A stretch of DNA of 41,239 nucleotides from a virus. Of this stretch, positions 34,122 through 40,086 are shown in pieces (within the stretch, counting starts at the first letter, position 1; each line of letters opens with the position of its first letter). The notes under the pieces were generated by a model. The model was given only the letters and a program-made list of their open reading frames with translations. It was not told where the DNA came from and did no database searches. A program made the translations under genes and the position numbers. The stretch spans positions 1 through 41,239 of the IMG/VR virus record IMGVR_UViG_3300037200_000043; one strand, 5' to 3'.

Positions 34122-34358
34122 TTATTCTCCTGCCTTTGCTAGCTGTTGTCCCTTAATGCCCTCTGGTGGTTCTACAGCTGGATATGGTATTTGACTTCTA
34201 TCCGTTTGCACATGAACGCTAATTTTAGGATTACCGTCAGCATCTTTTACATTATGATCTGTAGTGATTATATGGCCACTAGGATGAGCTTTTACAGTAG
34301 ATATAACTCCATTACCGTGGTCAATCTGATATTCTTTGTCTGGTTCTGTGTCTGCCAT
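34122..34358 (-). CDS. small hydrophilic protein, 78 residues
   Basis: Polar and His/Asp-rich (KEYQIDHGNGVISTVKAHPSGHIITTDHN). SD AAAGGAG. No membrane segment or motif. Linked to the following gene by a one-base gap. Confidence 0.5.
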   Translation of the reverse strand: MADTEPDKEYQIDHGNGVISTVKAHPSGHIITTDHNVKDADGNPKISVHVQTDRSQIPYPAVEPPEGIKGQQLAKAGE

Positions 34359-34369
34359 ATTATTCTCCT

Positions 34370-34747
34370 TTAAACTAATTCAAATGCGAAATATATATAC
34401 GTTCCACTTGCGCCTGGTGTGATTACTATAGTCTGAAACGCTTCACCAGCACAAGGCAGAGTTACGGTTTGATTAGCTACCAGCCCAAACGTACCACTTT
34501 GACCATTAAACGTAACAGTTGAGGTTTGAGAGGTTGCGTCATGTACTAGATGAATGGCTGTTGCATTACTAGGGATTTGGAGCGTGACAGGTGAAGTTCC
34601 ATTCACGGGTGATGTGACAGGTGTAGTGGGTGTTGCATCTTCAGCGAGAACTGAGTTAGCAACTTGTATCCCCGTATGGCTTCCGTCACGTGGGAGATTA
34701 TTAAACGGTGATACTGGGTTTCCTTCGTTTGCTCGATCTGGGTTCAT
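34370..34747 (-). CDS. virion protein, 125 residues
   Basis: N-terminal MNPDRANEGNPVSPF tail, then a Thr/Val-rich beta domain (SPVTLQIPSNATAIHLVHDA...TVTLPCAGEAFQTIVITPG). Has the look of a small virion surface domain. Preceded by AGAAGGGA SD. Confidence 0.5.
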   Translation of the reverse strand: MNPDRANEGNPVSPFNNLPRDGSHTGIQVANSVLAEDATPTTPVTSPVNGTSPVTLQIPSNATAIHLVHDATSQTSTVTFNGQSGTFGLVANQTVTLPCAGEAFQTIVITPGASGTYIYFAFELV

Positions 34748-34758
34748 GTAAATCCCTT

Positions 34759-35316
34759 CTAAAATACTCGTGCTATTGAAGCAGCGGTTGCAGAACTAAA
34801 TACCAATCTGAACTGTGCGAGGCCAGTTGTACCGCTTGCGACCGTGAAGAGACCAAATGTTGGGACACCGTAAGTAGCAACCTGTGCGACCTGCGACTTC
34901 ACTTGACTAGCATCGGGAGTAATTGTGACCGTATTAGCACCGGCTGTATTGTCTATGTAGAAGTCAAAGACTGTACCTTGTACTGCTCCAATGGCTGTAG
35001 CTATGAGTGTCGATGTCGGAAGTGTAATAGTGGTTGCTGCGGCTGAAGTAGAGGTTATGTATCCACTCGCTACCTGTGCAGCTGTGGCGGAAGCCGTGGC
35101 ATTAATCGCTACAGGTGTATGAGTGGTGACAGGAGCGTTCTGCGGAGTTAGTGCAGGTTGCGTGACTGAGCCTTGGACGTTGAGGTTTCCGGTGACAACT
35201 GCAGAGCCAGCTGTAACGGTAGAGGTAGTTTCAATCGGAAGCGCAGAGTTAATTCCAGCATTTTGACTAACGTACGCCGAGTAGTTTTCGATTAATAATC
35301 CGCCTGGTAATGCCAT
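34759..35316 (-). CDS. virion protein, 185 residues
   Basis: First gene of a virion sub-operon with its own promoter-hairpin leader. Beta-rich, with a Thr/Ala-rich middle (AINATASATAAQVASGYITSTS) and a C-terminal module (GTVFDFYIDNTAGANTVTITPDAS...). The TVFDFYI..N pattern is shared with many small capsid or fibre-associated proteins. Exact role unknown. Confidence 0.5.
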   Translation of the reverse strand: MALPGGLLIENYSAYVSQNAGINSALPIETTSTVTAGSAVVTGNLNVQGSVTQPALTPQNAPVTTHTPVAINATASATAAQVASGYITSTSAAATTITLPTSTLIATAIGAVQGTVFDFYIDNTAGANTVTITPDASQVKSQVAQVATYGVPTFGLFTVASGTTGLAQFRLVFSSATAASIARVF

Positions 35317-35341
35317 ATAAATCCCTTCTTAAAATAAAAAA

Positions 35342-35378
35342 ACCGGCCAGTGACCGGTCGGTTGATTAAAGTATATCA
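35342..35378 (-). promoter_or_regulatory. promoter with 5' hairpin leader before the virion block
   Basis: Minus-strand TGATATACT (35370-35378), start near 35363, then AACCG...CCGGTC with loop pairing to GGCCGGTT (35342-35362), six U, GAAGGG and ATG at 35316. Shares CCGACCGG with the leaders at 15980 and 10928. Confidence 0.55.
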
Positions 35379-35630
35379 TTATCCAACTTCAGTTGCCAAT
35401 ACTATTCTAATAATTGACTTGCAATCGTCACACTGATAGTAAACCGTAAAAGAAGTGTCCACATTTCTATAGACTCCCGTGTCGGCTTCGACAACCTTAT
35501 CAGCATACACTCCGACTAATCTGTGTCCACAGTTACCACAGTAGCGCCACCTAAAATCATCTTTAAGCTGAGAGGGGATAATAATAAGGTCGTAGTCTTT
35601 CGGCTCTTGCCTTGGGTTAGCGTAACTCAC
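35379..35630 (-). CDS. zinc-ribbon protein, 83 residues
   Basis: Two CxxC knuckles about 37 residues apart (YCGNCGHRLVG and YQCDDCKSIIRI) define a small zinc ribbon. It overlaps the end of the large terminase by ATGA, so both are co-translated. Possibly a packaging accessory; no known family. Confidence 0.65.
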   Translation of the reverse strand: MSYANPRQEPKDYDLIIIPSQLKDDFRWRYCGNCGHRLVGVYADKVVEADTGVYRNVDTSFTVYYQCDDCKSIIRIVLATEVG

Positions 35631-37108
35631 CTACTCCTCCAGTCCTTTTCGTACTCATCTTCATCATACTCTGGTCTTAAGTCAACTCGGGCGTAACCAC
35701 CATACACTTCGTTGCGGATGTCATCATCGCTCATTCGTGGTTGCTTTGGCGCTGGTTGGTCTCCAATGTAGTATAGCGCACATGTAGCAGCATCATACCA
35801 GTGGTCAGGTACTCCGTTCTTGGTTTCAACTGTCTCAGGGTCATTCTCGCTAAAGGGAAGTATTGGGATAGTCTCAATTAGTTTTCTACAGTTCTCCGTA
35901 ATCATAATGCCTGGCTCGCCGTCAACCTGAGTAGCTAGGAGTGAATGTAGCTGTATTTGTCTGCTCACACGTTCGTCATGAGATAGATTAAAACCCTTAA
36001 GAATGGGTAACTTAAGTTCAGGATTAAATTGTTGCGCTCTCTTAAGTTCGTAAGCCATACGGTCGGCAATTGTGTTAGCCTGCTCTTTATGAAAGTACAT
36101 ATCCCCTGGCAGAATGAGCCCCTCAACAGGCTCAGTTACCACTACATCAAGTATACGTTTCAACCATTCTTCTGGCTCAACCCTAAGATCAGTCATCTCT
36201 CTGTATATGTAATAGTGTCTGACTCCATAGTAGTTCGGTGGTATAACAGCCATCCATTCTAAGACAGCAGGGTCGTGACCAAAGCCCCAGTCCATACCAA
36301 TGTATCTCTTAACACCTTTTTGCATTACATCAAATGGTAGTCGAGGTATAACGTGCCAGGGCTTCGTACCCTCCCATTGCTTAAACTCCGAGAACACTTG
36401 GCCAGCAAAGACATCCCAGTCACCAAAGCGCCACGCCCTATAAAGAGCTGGATTGGTTCGCTGTAAGTCTTCAAGCGTATCTATGTATGCTTTGTCGTTT
36501 ACATAGAGGTAAGGGTTGTCGGTCACGAGTCCGGGGATGAATACTCGATACACACCTGACTCAGCTTTGAATATAGTCTTGGTCGGAGCTGGAGTAATAT
36601 ATCGTTGCTTGACCCACATATGCCCTATACCACCAGGGTTAGCAGTTAGCCATATCTGTGCTGGTATCTTAGGGTTAGTCGACCGAACCGACCCAGTTAG
36701 TTTTGAGAACTGATCTTCTTCAGCTATCTGTGTAGCCTCTTCAATTAAAGCAAAGTGGTATTCACCACCCATATAACGCTCATAGTCACGTGGCCCATCG
36801 AGGTAGCCAAAGACCACCTTAGCACCACTTGGGAATATGATTTGTCCGCCGGCATCTTCACCACCCTTGAAGACTGCCCCCATAGGCGTATACATAGCCT
36901 TAGCTCTATCTATCCAGGTTTGTAAGTCAACGCCCTTACGCCGTATGACCAACACACGGTACTCAGGATAGTCGATATAGCGTACAACTCTAAACATCCC
37001 AGCCCACGACTTACCTGGGCCTCTAGCGCCGCCGAGTAGAACTTCACGTACATAATCAGGAACTTGGAGAGCCAGAGTCTGCATGCCTGGTAAGGGCTTT
37101 AGCTCCAT
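35627..37108 (-). CDS. terL: terminase large subunit
   Basis: 493 residues. ATPase: Walker A GGARGPGKS (26-34), Walker B FALIEEAT (119-126), coupling segment WLTANPGG (153-160). Nuclease: MDWGFGHDP with Asp273, PGDMYF and DHWYDAA near residue 446 supply the RNase H-fold metal site. It drives DNA translocation into the portal and cuts the concatemer. Complete; the acidic C-terminal tail (EYDEDEYEKDWRSR) is an extension. Confidence 0.95.
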   Translation of the reverse strand: MELKPLPGMQTLALQVPDYVREVLLGGARGPGKSWAGMFRVVRYIDYPEYRVLVIRRKGVDLQTWIDRAKAMYTPMGAVFKGGEDAGGQIIFPSGAKVVFGYLDGPRDYERYMGGEYHFALIEEATQIAEEDQFSKLTGSVRSTNPKIPAQIWLTANPGGIGHMWVKQRYITPAPTKTIFKAESGVYRVFIPGLVTDNPYLYVNDKAYIDTLEDLQRTNPALYRAWRFGDWDVFAGQVFSEFKQWEGTKPWHVIPRLPFDVMQKGVKRYIGMDWGFGHDPAVLEWMAVIPPNYYGVRHYYIYREMTDLRVEPEEWLKRILDVVVTEPVEGLILPGDMYFHKEQANTIADRMAYELKRAQQFNPELKLPILKGFNLSHDERVSRQIQLHSLLATQVDGEPGIMITENCRKLIETIPILPFSENDPETVETKNGVPDHWYDAATCALYYIGDQPAPKQPRMSDDDIRNEVYGGYARVDLRPEYDEDEYEKDWRSR

Positions 37109-37111
37109 TAT

Positions 37112-37471
37112 TTACTCGTCTTGTTTGTTAAAAGCCCGTTCGTCACGTACATAATCATGCAGAACTGTCGTTGTGTTGGCAGTTGTCTTTACTATCTCCG
37201 TAGGCATGCCATAAACCTCCGCAATCATCTCCTTGATAGTTTTCCAGTCACCAGAGTTTATGTAGACGGCTAGTTTACGTTCAAAATTAGGGGCTTGTTC
37301 ATCTAGAGTGATGGCAATGAGTTTTGCTTCGGATAGCTTCATCATCTGTTCAAGTTTAAAGCGTGGAGTATCTTCTTTTTTCCAGCTACCATCGTTTCTG
37401 TGTTCAGGATGTTCACCAAAGCCACCTTTGCCAGTAGGGTTGGGTACAACTTGCTTTGTAGTTGATTTCAT
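37112..37471 (-). CDS. putative terminase small subunit-like protein
   Basis: 119 residues. Start set at ATG 37471; an upstream frame adds a hydrophobic stretch that looks spurious. The N-terminus NPTGKGGFGEHPEHRNDGSWKKE is typical of a family found directly upstream of large terminases (DUF5681-like), followed by helices (LEQMMKLSEAKLIAITLDE; WKTIKEMIAEVYGMP). DNA recognition for packaging is inferred from position. Its -10 lies seven bases before the ATG. Confidence 0.6.
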   Translation of the reverse strand: MKSTTKQVVPNPTGKGGFGEHPEHRNDGSWKKEDTPRFKLEQMMKLSEAKLIAITLDEQAPNFERKLAVYINSGDWKTIKEMIAEVYGMPTEIVKTTANTTTVLHDYVRDERAFNKQDE

Positions 37472-37477
37472 ACGCTT

Positions 37478-37486
37478 ATAATAACA
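37478..37486 (-). promoter_or_regulatory. extended -10 element giving a leaderless terminase transcript
   Basis: Minus-strand TGTTATTAT ends seven bases before ATG 37471, so the start site would coincide with the ATG. No SD is present there. A leaderless message is the simplest reading, though the gene could also be read from upstream promoters. Confidence 0.4.
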
Positions 37487-37487
37487 C

Positions 37488-37664
37488 TTACATAGCGTAC
37501 AAGTTATCAGAAGCAGCTTTATTGAGTTCAGTCTTAAGCCGACGGTCATTCTTTTCCCGTTCAGCTCTACGCCTTAGCATGCGCTCATGATTGGAGCCTT
37601 GTATGACTCCACGCTGGTATCTATAGTCGTTAACTACAGATTTTCTCTTAGACTTAGCAGACAT
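37488..37664 (-). CDS. small basic protein, 58 residues
   Basis: ATG at 37664; the frame extends upstream to a TTG at 37718, but that part overlaps the previous gene. Strongly basic (SAKSKRKS, NHERMLRRRAEREKNDRRLKTE), possibly nucleic-acid binding. No SD visible. Unknown function. Confidence 0.45.
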   Translation of the reverse strand: MSAKSKRKSVVNDYRYQRGVIQGSNHERMLRRRAEREKNDRRLKTELNKAASDNLYAM

Positions 37665-37665
37665 A

Positions 37666-37971
37666 TTACGCTGTTGGATTAGTGGGGTCAGATGTAGTAT
37701 CAGTTGCGTCTTCGCCAACTGATTCAGTTTCTGCGACAGGAGGAGTTACTCCATAACCTTCATCAGTTAGAGCTGTAACTAGAGCGTCTGCTCCAAATAC
37801 TGCTACTAGACCTGCTGTGGTTACGACTGGTACGACGGCTGCTAATACTTGATCGCCGGTTGATTCTGTTGCTGGGGTACTCAAATCAGCCTCCAATGCT
37901 GTTAATGCTGTTGCGTCAGCTTGGTTGTTTGCCTGTAATGTTGAAAGTTGTGCTTGTGCGTCATCACTCAT
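37666..37971 (-). CDS. late protein with one hydrophobic segment, 101 residues
   Basis: SD AAGGAG. Helical N-terminus (AQLSTLQANNQADATALTALEADLS), then a hydrophobic stretch (VLAAVVPVVTTAGLVAVFGADALV) and an acidic disordered tail. Could be a small head or membrane-associated protein. Not recognised. Confidence 0.5.
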   Translation of the reverse strand: MSDDAQAQLSTLQANNQADATALTALEADLSTPATESTGDQVLAAVVPVVTTAGLVAVFGADALVTALTDEGYGVTPPVAETESVGEDATDTTSDPTNPTA

Positions 37972-38010
37972 AGTAATCTCCTTAATTATATATTTAGTGT
38001 ATCACAATTA

Positions 38011-38097
38011 TTAAAGTTCAAAATCTACAGTAAACGAATCTATAACTGCACCTAGTATTATTCCGACTATTACTGACGATAGCATTAGTAGTAACAT
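38011..38097 (-). CDS. 28-residue membrane miniprotein
   Basis: ATG at 38097 is preceded by CTAAGGAGCTAAT, the same SD block as the early genes at 2453, 39707 and 39799, and by the promoter at 38127. The product is one hydrophobic helix (LMLSSVIVGIILGAVI) with a short acidic end. Unknown function. Confidence 0.5.
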   Translation of the reverse strand: MLLLMLSSVIVGIILGAVIDSFTVDFEL

Positions 38098-38126
38098 ATT
38101 AGCTCCTTAGTTTATATTACGTTGAC

Positions 38127-38135
38127 ATTATAGCA
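38127..38135 (-). promoter_or_regulatory. extended -10 promoter overlapping the HNH stop
   Basis: Minus-strand TGCTATAAT at the very end of the HNH gene; the ATG, CTA and TAA codons form the motif. Start near 38120, leader with AAGGAGCTAA, miniprotein ATG at 38097. Likely also serves the late genes beyond. Confidence 0.5.
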
Positions 38136-38499
38136 TATTATTCTTCAGCCAAGGATGTATATCAGAATGACATTTATTACACAAATGAACAATGTTTTCT
38201 TTTAAGTTAATACCACCGTTTTGTAACTGAATAATATGATGTCTACACTCAGCTTTTCCTCTACATACGAAACACTCACTGTTTGGAGTAATTCTCACAC
38301 TCTTAACTACAAACTTAATTCTATTAAATTCTTCTCTGAGTTCCCTTTTCGCAGATCCATTACCATGATAATATTTACTAAATTCAATAAGTTTATCTAG
38401 TTTTACTTTTTCATCTACATGATGACATAAGGTTTTTTTATAACCTCTGCCACTTACTTCAAACCAAAACTCTCTGAGTAACTGTTTATATATATTCAT
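38128..38499 (-). CDS. HNH endonuclease
   Basis: 123 residues from ATG 38499 (an upstream ATG at 38529 adds ten residues and has no SD). The C-terminal core CFVCRGKAECRHHIIQLQNG with NLKENIVHLCNKCHSDIHPW has both zinc CxxC pairs and the HH/N/H catalytic set. The N-terminal half is helical and basic. It is the leftmost-facing gene upstream of the packaging genes, a common place for HNH proteins in phages. Could be homing or packaging-related. Confidence 0.85.
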   Translation of the reverse strand: MNIYKQLLREFWFEVSGRGYKKTLCHHVDEKVKLDKLIEFSKYYHGNGSAKRELREEFNRIKFVVKSVRITPNSECFVCRGKAECRHHIIQLQNGGINLKENIVHLCNKCHSDIHPWLKNNML

Positions 38500-38584
38500 A
38501 ATGTATAACCCTATTCTGATTGTTGGCATTATGGTAGGCAGAGGGTGGGAATAATAAGAATAGTTTTTAATTATAAAAGTGCAA

Positions 38585-38666
38585 GGTAATAGTAACCAGA
38601 CCTTCGTGTAGGTTTATACATTTACGGTAGAGTATTTCGAACTACTCAGTTGGTTACACCTATTCC
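38585..38666. other. cloverleaf-like structured non-coding segment
   Basis: GGTAATAG-TAACCA (38585-38598) pairs with TGGTTA-CAC-CTATTCC (38651-38666). Between them lie ACCT/AGGT (38600-38613) and GAGTA/TACTC (38630-38647) hairpins; the latter loop reads TTTCGAAC. This gives a closed multi-arm fold. It is not a recognisable tRNA (no proper anticodon arm or acceptor). It may be a structured RNA, an origin or packaging site. Nothing else is seen in 38500-38735. Confidence 0.4.
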
Positions 38667-38738
38667 GACCGCCGTATATCACGTATAGTCAGTTTGTACC
38701 GGCTTATTAGGCTTTCATCCACGCATCCGGTTCTAAGT

Positions 38739-38788
38739 GTTGCGCAACGCCATCAAGCGTTGACAGCATATTATTACTTTGCGATAAT
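38739..38788 (+). promoter_or_regulatory. operator-like repeats and near-consensus early promoter
   Basis: TTGACA (38760-38765), 17 bases, GATAAT (38783-38788): the strongest promoter in the window. The inverted repeat CAACGC-N6-GCGTTG (38745-38762) overlaps the -35, and the palindrome GTTGCGCAAC (38739-38748) abuts it, so a repressor site is likely. Start near 38795. Confidence 0.65.
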
Positions 38789-38794
38789 ATAGTC

Positions 38795-38862
38795 AAGTTC
38801 AAATTTGACGAACGAGAGAAACGCTATCAAGACCCCAGCCTAAAAACTGGGGTTTCTCTTTT
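38795..38862 (+). ncRNA. candidate short terminated transcript (leader or small RNA)
   Basis: From the 38760 promoter a transcript of about 68 nt would reach CCCCAG-N8-CTGGGG (38833-38852) with a U-rich tail to 38862, an intrinsic terminator. GAGAAAC before it can also pair with GUUUCUC after it. A second promoter follows at 38865 for the next gene, so the first transcript may end here as a small RNA, or be an attenuator relieved by a regulator. No reading frame of note. Confidence 0.5.
38833..38862 (+). terminator. intrinsic terminator
   Basis: Six GC-rich pairs (CCCCAG/CTGGGG), eight-base loop, then TTTCTCTTTT. Plus-strand orientation. Confidence 0.75.
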
Positions 38863-38864
38863 AG

Positions 38865-38873
38865 TGTTATACT
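38865..38873 (+). promoter_or_regulatory. extended -10 promoter after the terminator
   Basis: TGTTATACT three bases beyond the terminator tail; start near 38880, then AAAGGAG and ATG at 38898. Same form as 9861 and 16009. Confidence 0.5.
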
Positions 38874-38897
38874 TAGCTTATAAACAAAGGAGTGAAT

Positions 38898-39086
38898 ATG
38901 CTCGGAACACTTTTAATCGTAATATGGGGAATTCTAACCTGTACTAGTCAGTACTTCTTAAGTTGGATAACATTTACTCCAAATGGGCTTAAGATTCTAG
39001 GAGTGGTGGGCTTAGTTGGCTTTGCTCTTTGGTTGTTTAGTAGCTACTATCGGCACACCAATCCTAACGGTGCATGGTGGTTTTAA
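38898..39086 (+). CDS. two-span membrane miniprotein, 62 residues
   Basis: ATG 38898 is five bases after AAAGGAG (a GTG two codons earlier is an alternative). Two hydrophobic segments (TLLIVIWGILTCTSQYFLSW and ILGVVGLVGFALWLFSSYY) separated by a short turn, then a polar tail HTNPNGAWWF. First gene of this early transcript. A holin-like or host-membrane role is possible but not shown. Confidence 0.55.
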   Translation: MLGTLLIVIWGILTCTSQYFLSWITFTPNGLKILGVVGLVGFALWLFSSYYRHTNPNGAWWF

Positions 39087-39087
39087 A

Positions 39088-39153
39088 ATGCTTTGGACTA
39101 TTCTAATCATCGTTTTAATTATCTGTGGTATTATCTGGATATCGCATCATTAA
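39088..39153 (+). CDS. 21-residue membrane micropeptide
   Basis: ATG begins two bases after the previous stop and the product (MLWTILIIVLIICGIIWISHH) is a single hydrophobic helix. Very short and without its own SD; translation would rely on re-initiation. Plausible but unproven. Confidence 0.35.
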   Translation: MLWTILIIVLIICGIIWISHH

Positions 39154-39219
39154 ACTAAAAACAGCTCACGTTAGAGAATAACCAAGGAGCTTAATCTTAG
39201 AAGACTCTGTGAGCTGTTT
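39153..39219 (-). ncRNA. candidate phage small RNA with anti-Shine-Dalgarno loop
   Basis: Minus-strand promoter TGGTATAAT (39225-39233) gives a start at about 39218, the first base of the stem AACAGCUCAC. An 11-bp perfect stem (39209-39219 with 39159-39169) closes a 39-base loop and is followed by UUUUU-type termination. The loop (complement of 39180-39193) reads UAAGCUCCUUGGUU, complementary to the SD leaders (AAUCAAGGAGCU / AACUAAGGAGCU) of the genes at 2453, 39707, 39799 and 38097. A large-loop bidirectional terminator is the alternative. Confidence 0.5.
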
Positions 39220-39430
39220 AATCAATTATACCATTTTCATCCGCAGGACTGAAGTGGTACTCTCCATTAGTGTCCCGCCCACTACTACGATCTACTGCCG
39301 GTAATTCATTAGTGTTTATAAAATTGAGCTTATAATGTTCAGCTAATATTTCATTCTCAGCCAGACCGGCATCAATAATAGCTAGTATCTCATCTACGGA
39401 ATTATGCCGCGTCGAAGGGTTCTTTTCCAT
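39218..39430 (-). CDS. hypothetical protein, 70 residues
   Basis: ATG at 39430 (a TTG at 39436 adds two residues). Helical N-terminal half (SVDEILAIIDAGLAENEILAEHY), polar remainder. Its last codons (Gly-Ile-Ile-Asp) are the TGGTATAAT of the small-RNA promoter, and its TAA lies in the RNA stem. It overlaps the upstream gene. Opposite in direction to the surrounding early genes, so a regulatory role is possible. Unknown family. Confidence 0.5.
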   Translation of the reverse strand: MEKNPSTRHNSVDEILAIIDAGLAENEILAEHYKLNFINTNELPAVDRSSGRDTNGEYHFSPADENGIID

Positions 39431-39593
39431 AACCAATACTTAACTGTTCATATGCTTCATCAGCTTGCATTACACCTTGAATAACCTGATGACCTAGCCA
39501 ATGCTCTTTAATGTAATGGTCACTTTGAAAAGGTTGCGGCTCATGTCCAATAACAATATCTTTGACTAGTTTTAATAGCTTATGCTTTTCCAT
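39402..39593 (-). CDS. hypothetical protein, 63 residues
   Basis: Start chosen at ATG 39593 because the promoter TTGTTA-N17-TATATT (39600-39628, minus strand) would start transcription at that ATG; the longer frame to 39635 lacks an SD and runs through the promoter. Helical start (MEKHKLLKLVKDIVIG), then a His/Gln-rich middle. Opposed to the early operon, so possibly a regulator. No recognised motif. Confidence 0.45.
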   Translation of the reverse strand: MEKHKLLKLVKDIVIGHEPQPFQSDHYIKEHWLGHQVIQGVMQADEAYEQLSIGYGKEPFDAA

Positions 39594-39599
39594 ACTAAT

Positions 39600-39628
39600 A
39601 ATATAGTCTGTTGTCCCTGTAATAACAA
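39600..39628 (-). promoter_or_regulatory. leftward promoter giving a leaderless start
   Basis: TTGTTA, 17 bases, TATATT on the minus strand; the -10 ends seven bases before ATG 39593, so the transcript would start at the ATG. Divergent from the early promoter at 39645. Confidence 0.45.
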
Positions 39629-39644
39629 TATGCAAATATTAGGC

Positions 39645-39674
39645 TTGACAGCTAAAGTACACAGGGTATATACT
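39645..39674 (+). promoter_or_regulatory. early sigma70-type promoter
   Basis: TTGACA, 18 bases, TATACT. The first 20 bases match the promoter at 2396 closely, and the leader ends in the same AATCAAGGAGCTAA. Start near 39681. Confidence 0.65.
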
Positions 39675-39706
39675 CAAAGCATTATCAACATAATCAAGGA
39701 GCTAAC

Positions 39707-39766
39707 ATGTACGACTTTTCCGGCGAGTGGAAAGAACGACAGGTATTCATTGCTTTAGAGCAATAA
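39707..39766 (+). CDS. 19-residue micropeptide
   Basis: Strong SD CAAGGAGCTAAC before ATG. Product MYDFSGEWKERQVFIALEQ. It is the first frame after the 39645 promoter. With such a perfect leader it is probably translated, either as a peptide in its own right or as a leader that loads ribosomes. Confidence 0.45.
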   Translation: MYDFSGEWKERQVFIALEQ

Positions 39767-39798
39767 CATTAAAACTACAAAATAACTAAGGAGCTACT

Positions 39799-39969
39799 AT
39801 GCGTACAGCAACAACAAAACAAGTAGAACAATCAGTATTTGGCCAGTTATCTACCTGGTCAATCATAATCGGTGCTACCAAAGAACTTTACAAGCGGTTT
39901 GACACAACAATTTGGATAACACTAGCATGGTTAGAATTTGCCTATATCATCTGGACGAAATTAGGATAA
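39799..39969 (+). CDS. hypothetical protein, 56 residues
   Basis: SD CTAAGGAGCTACT. Helical, with an aromatic C-terminal segment (TTIWITLAWLEFAYIIWTKLG) that probably spans or lies on the membrane. Unknown function. Confidence 0.5.
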   Translation: MRTATTKQVEQSVFGQLSTWSIIIGATKELYKRFDTTIWITLAWLEFAYIIWTKLG

Positions 39970-39978
39970 AGTTGGAGT

Positions 39979-40086
39979 ATGAGAACAATACTTAAGTGGA
40001 TAGTTATAGACATAATTACAGTGGTAGGACTTGGATATATCAGTTTGGAAATTATTCAGCGCATAATCTGGAGTTCAATGAAATGA
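39979..40086 (+). CDS. 35-residue membrane miniprotein
   Basis: GTTGGAG before ATG 39979. A single hydrophobic helix (ILKWIVIDIITVVGLGYISLEII) with basic ends. ATGA-type overlap with the next gene (ATG 40083). Confidence 0.5.
   Translation: MRTILKWIVIDIITVVGLGYISLEIIQRIIWSSMK

Noticed and set aside
38585-38666. tRNA or tmRNA gene
   Set aside because: Only a T-loop-like hairpin is seen; there is no seven-base acceptor stem, no anticodon arm of normal size and no CCA or tag peptide frame.
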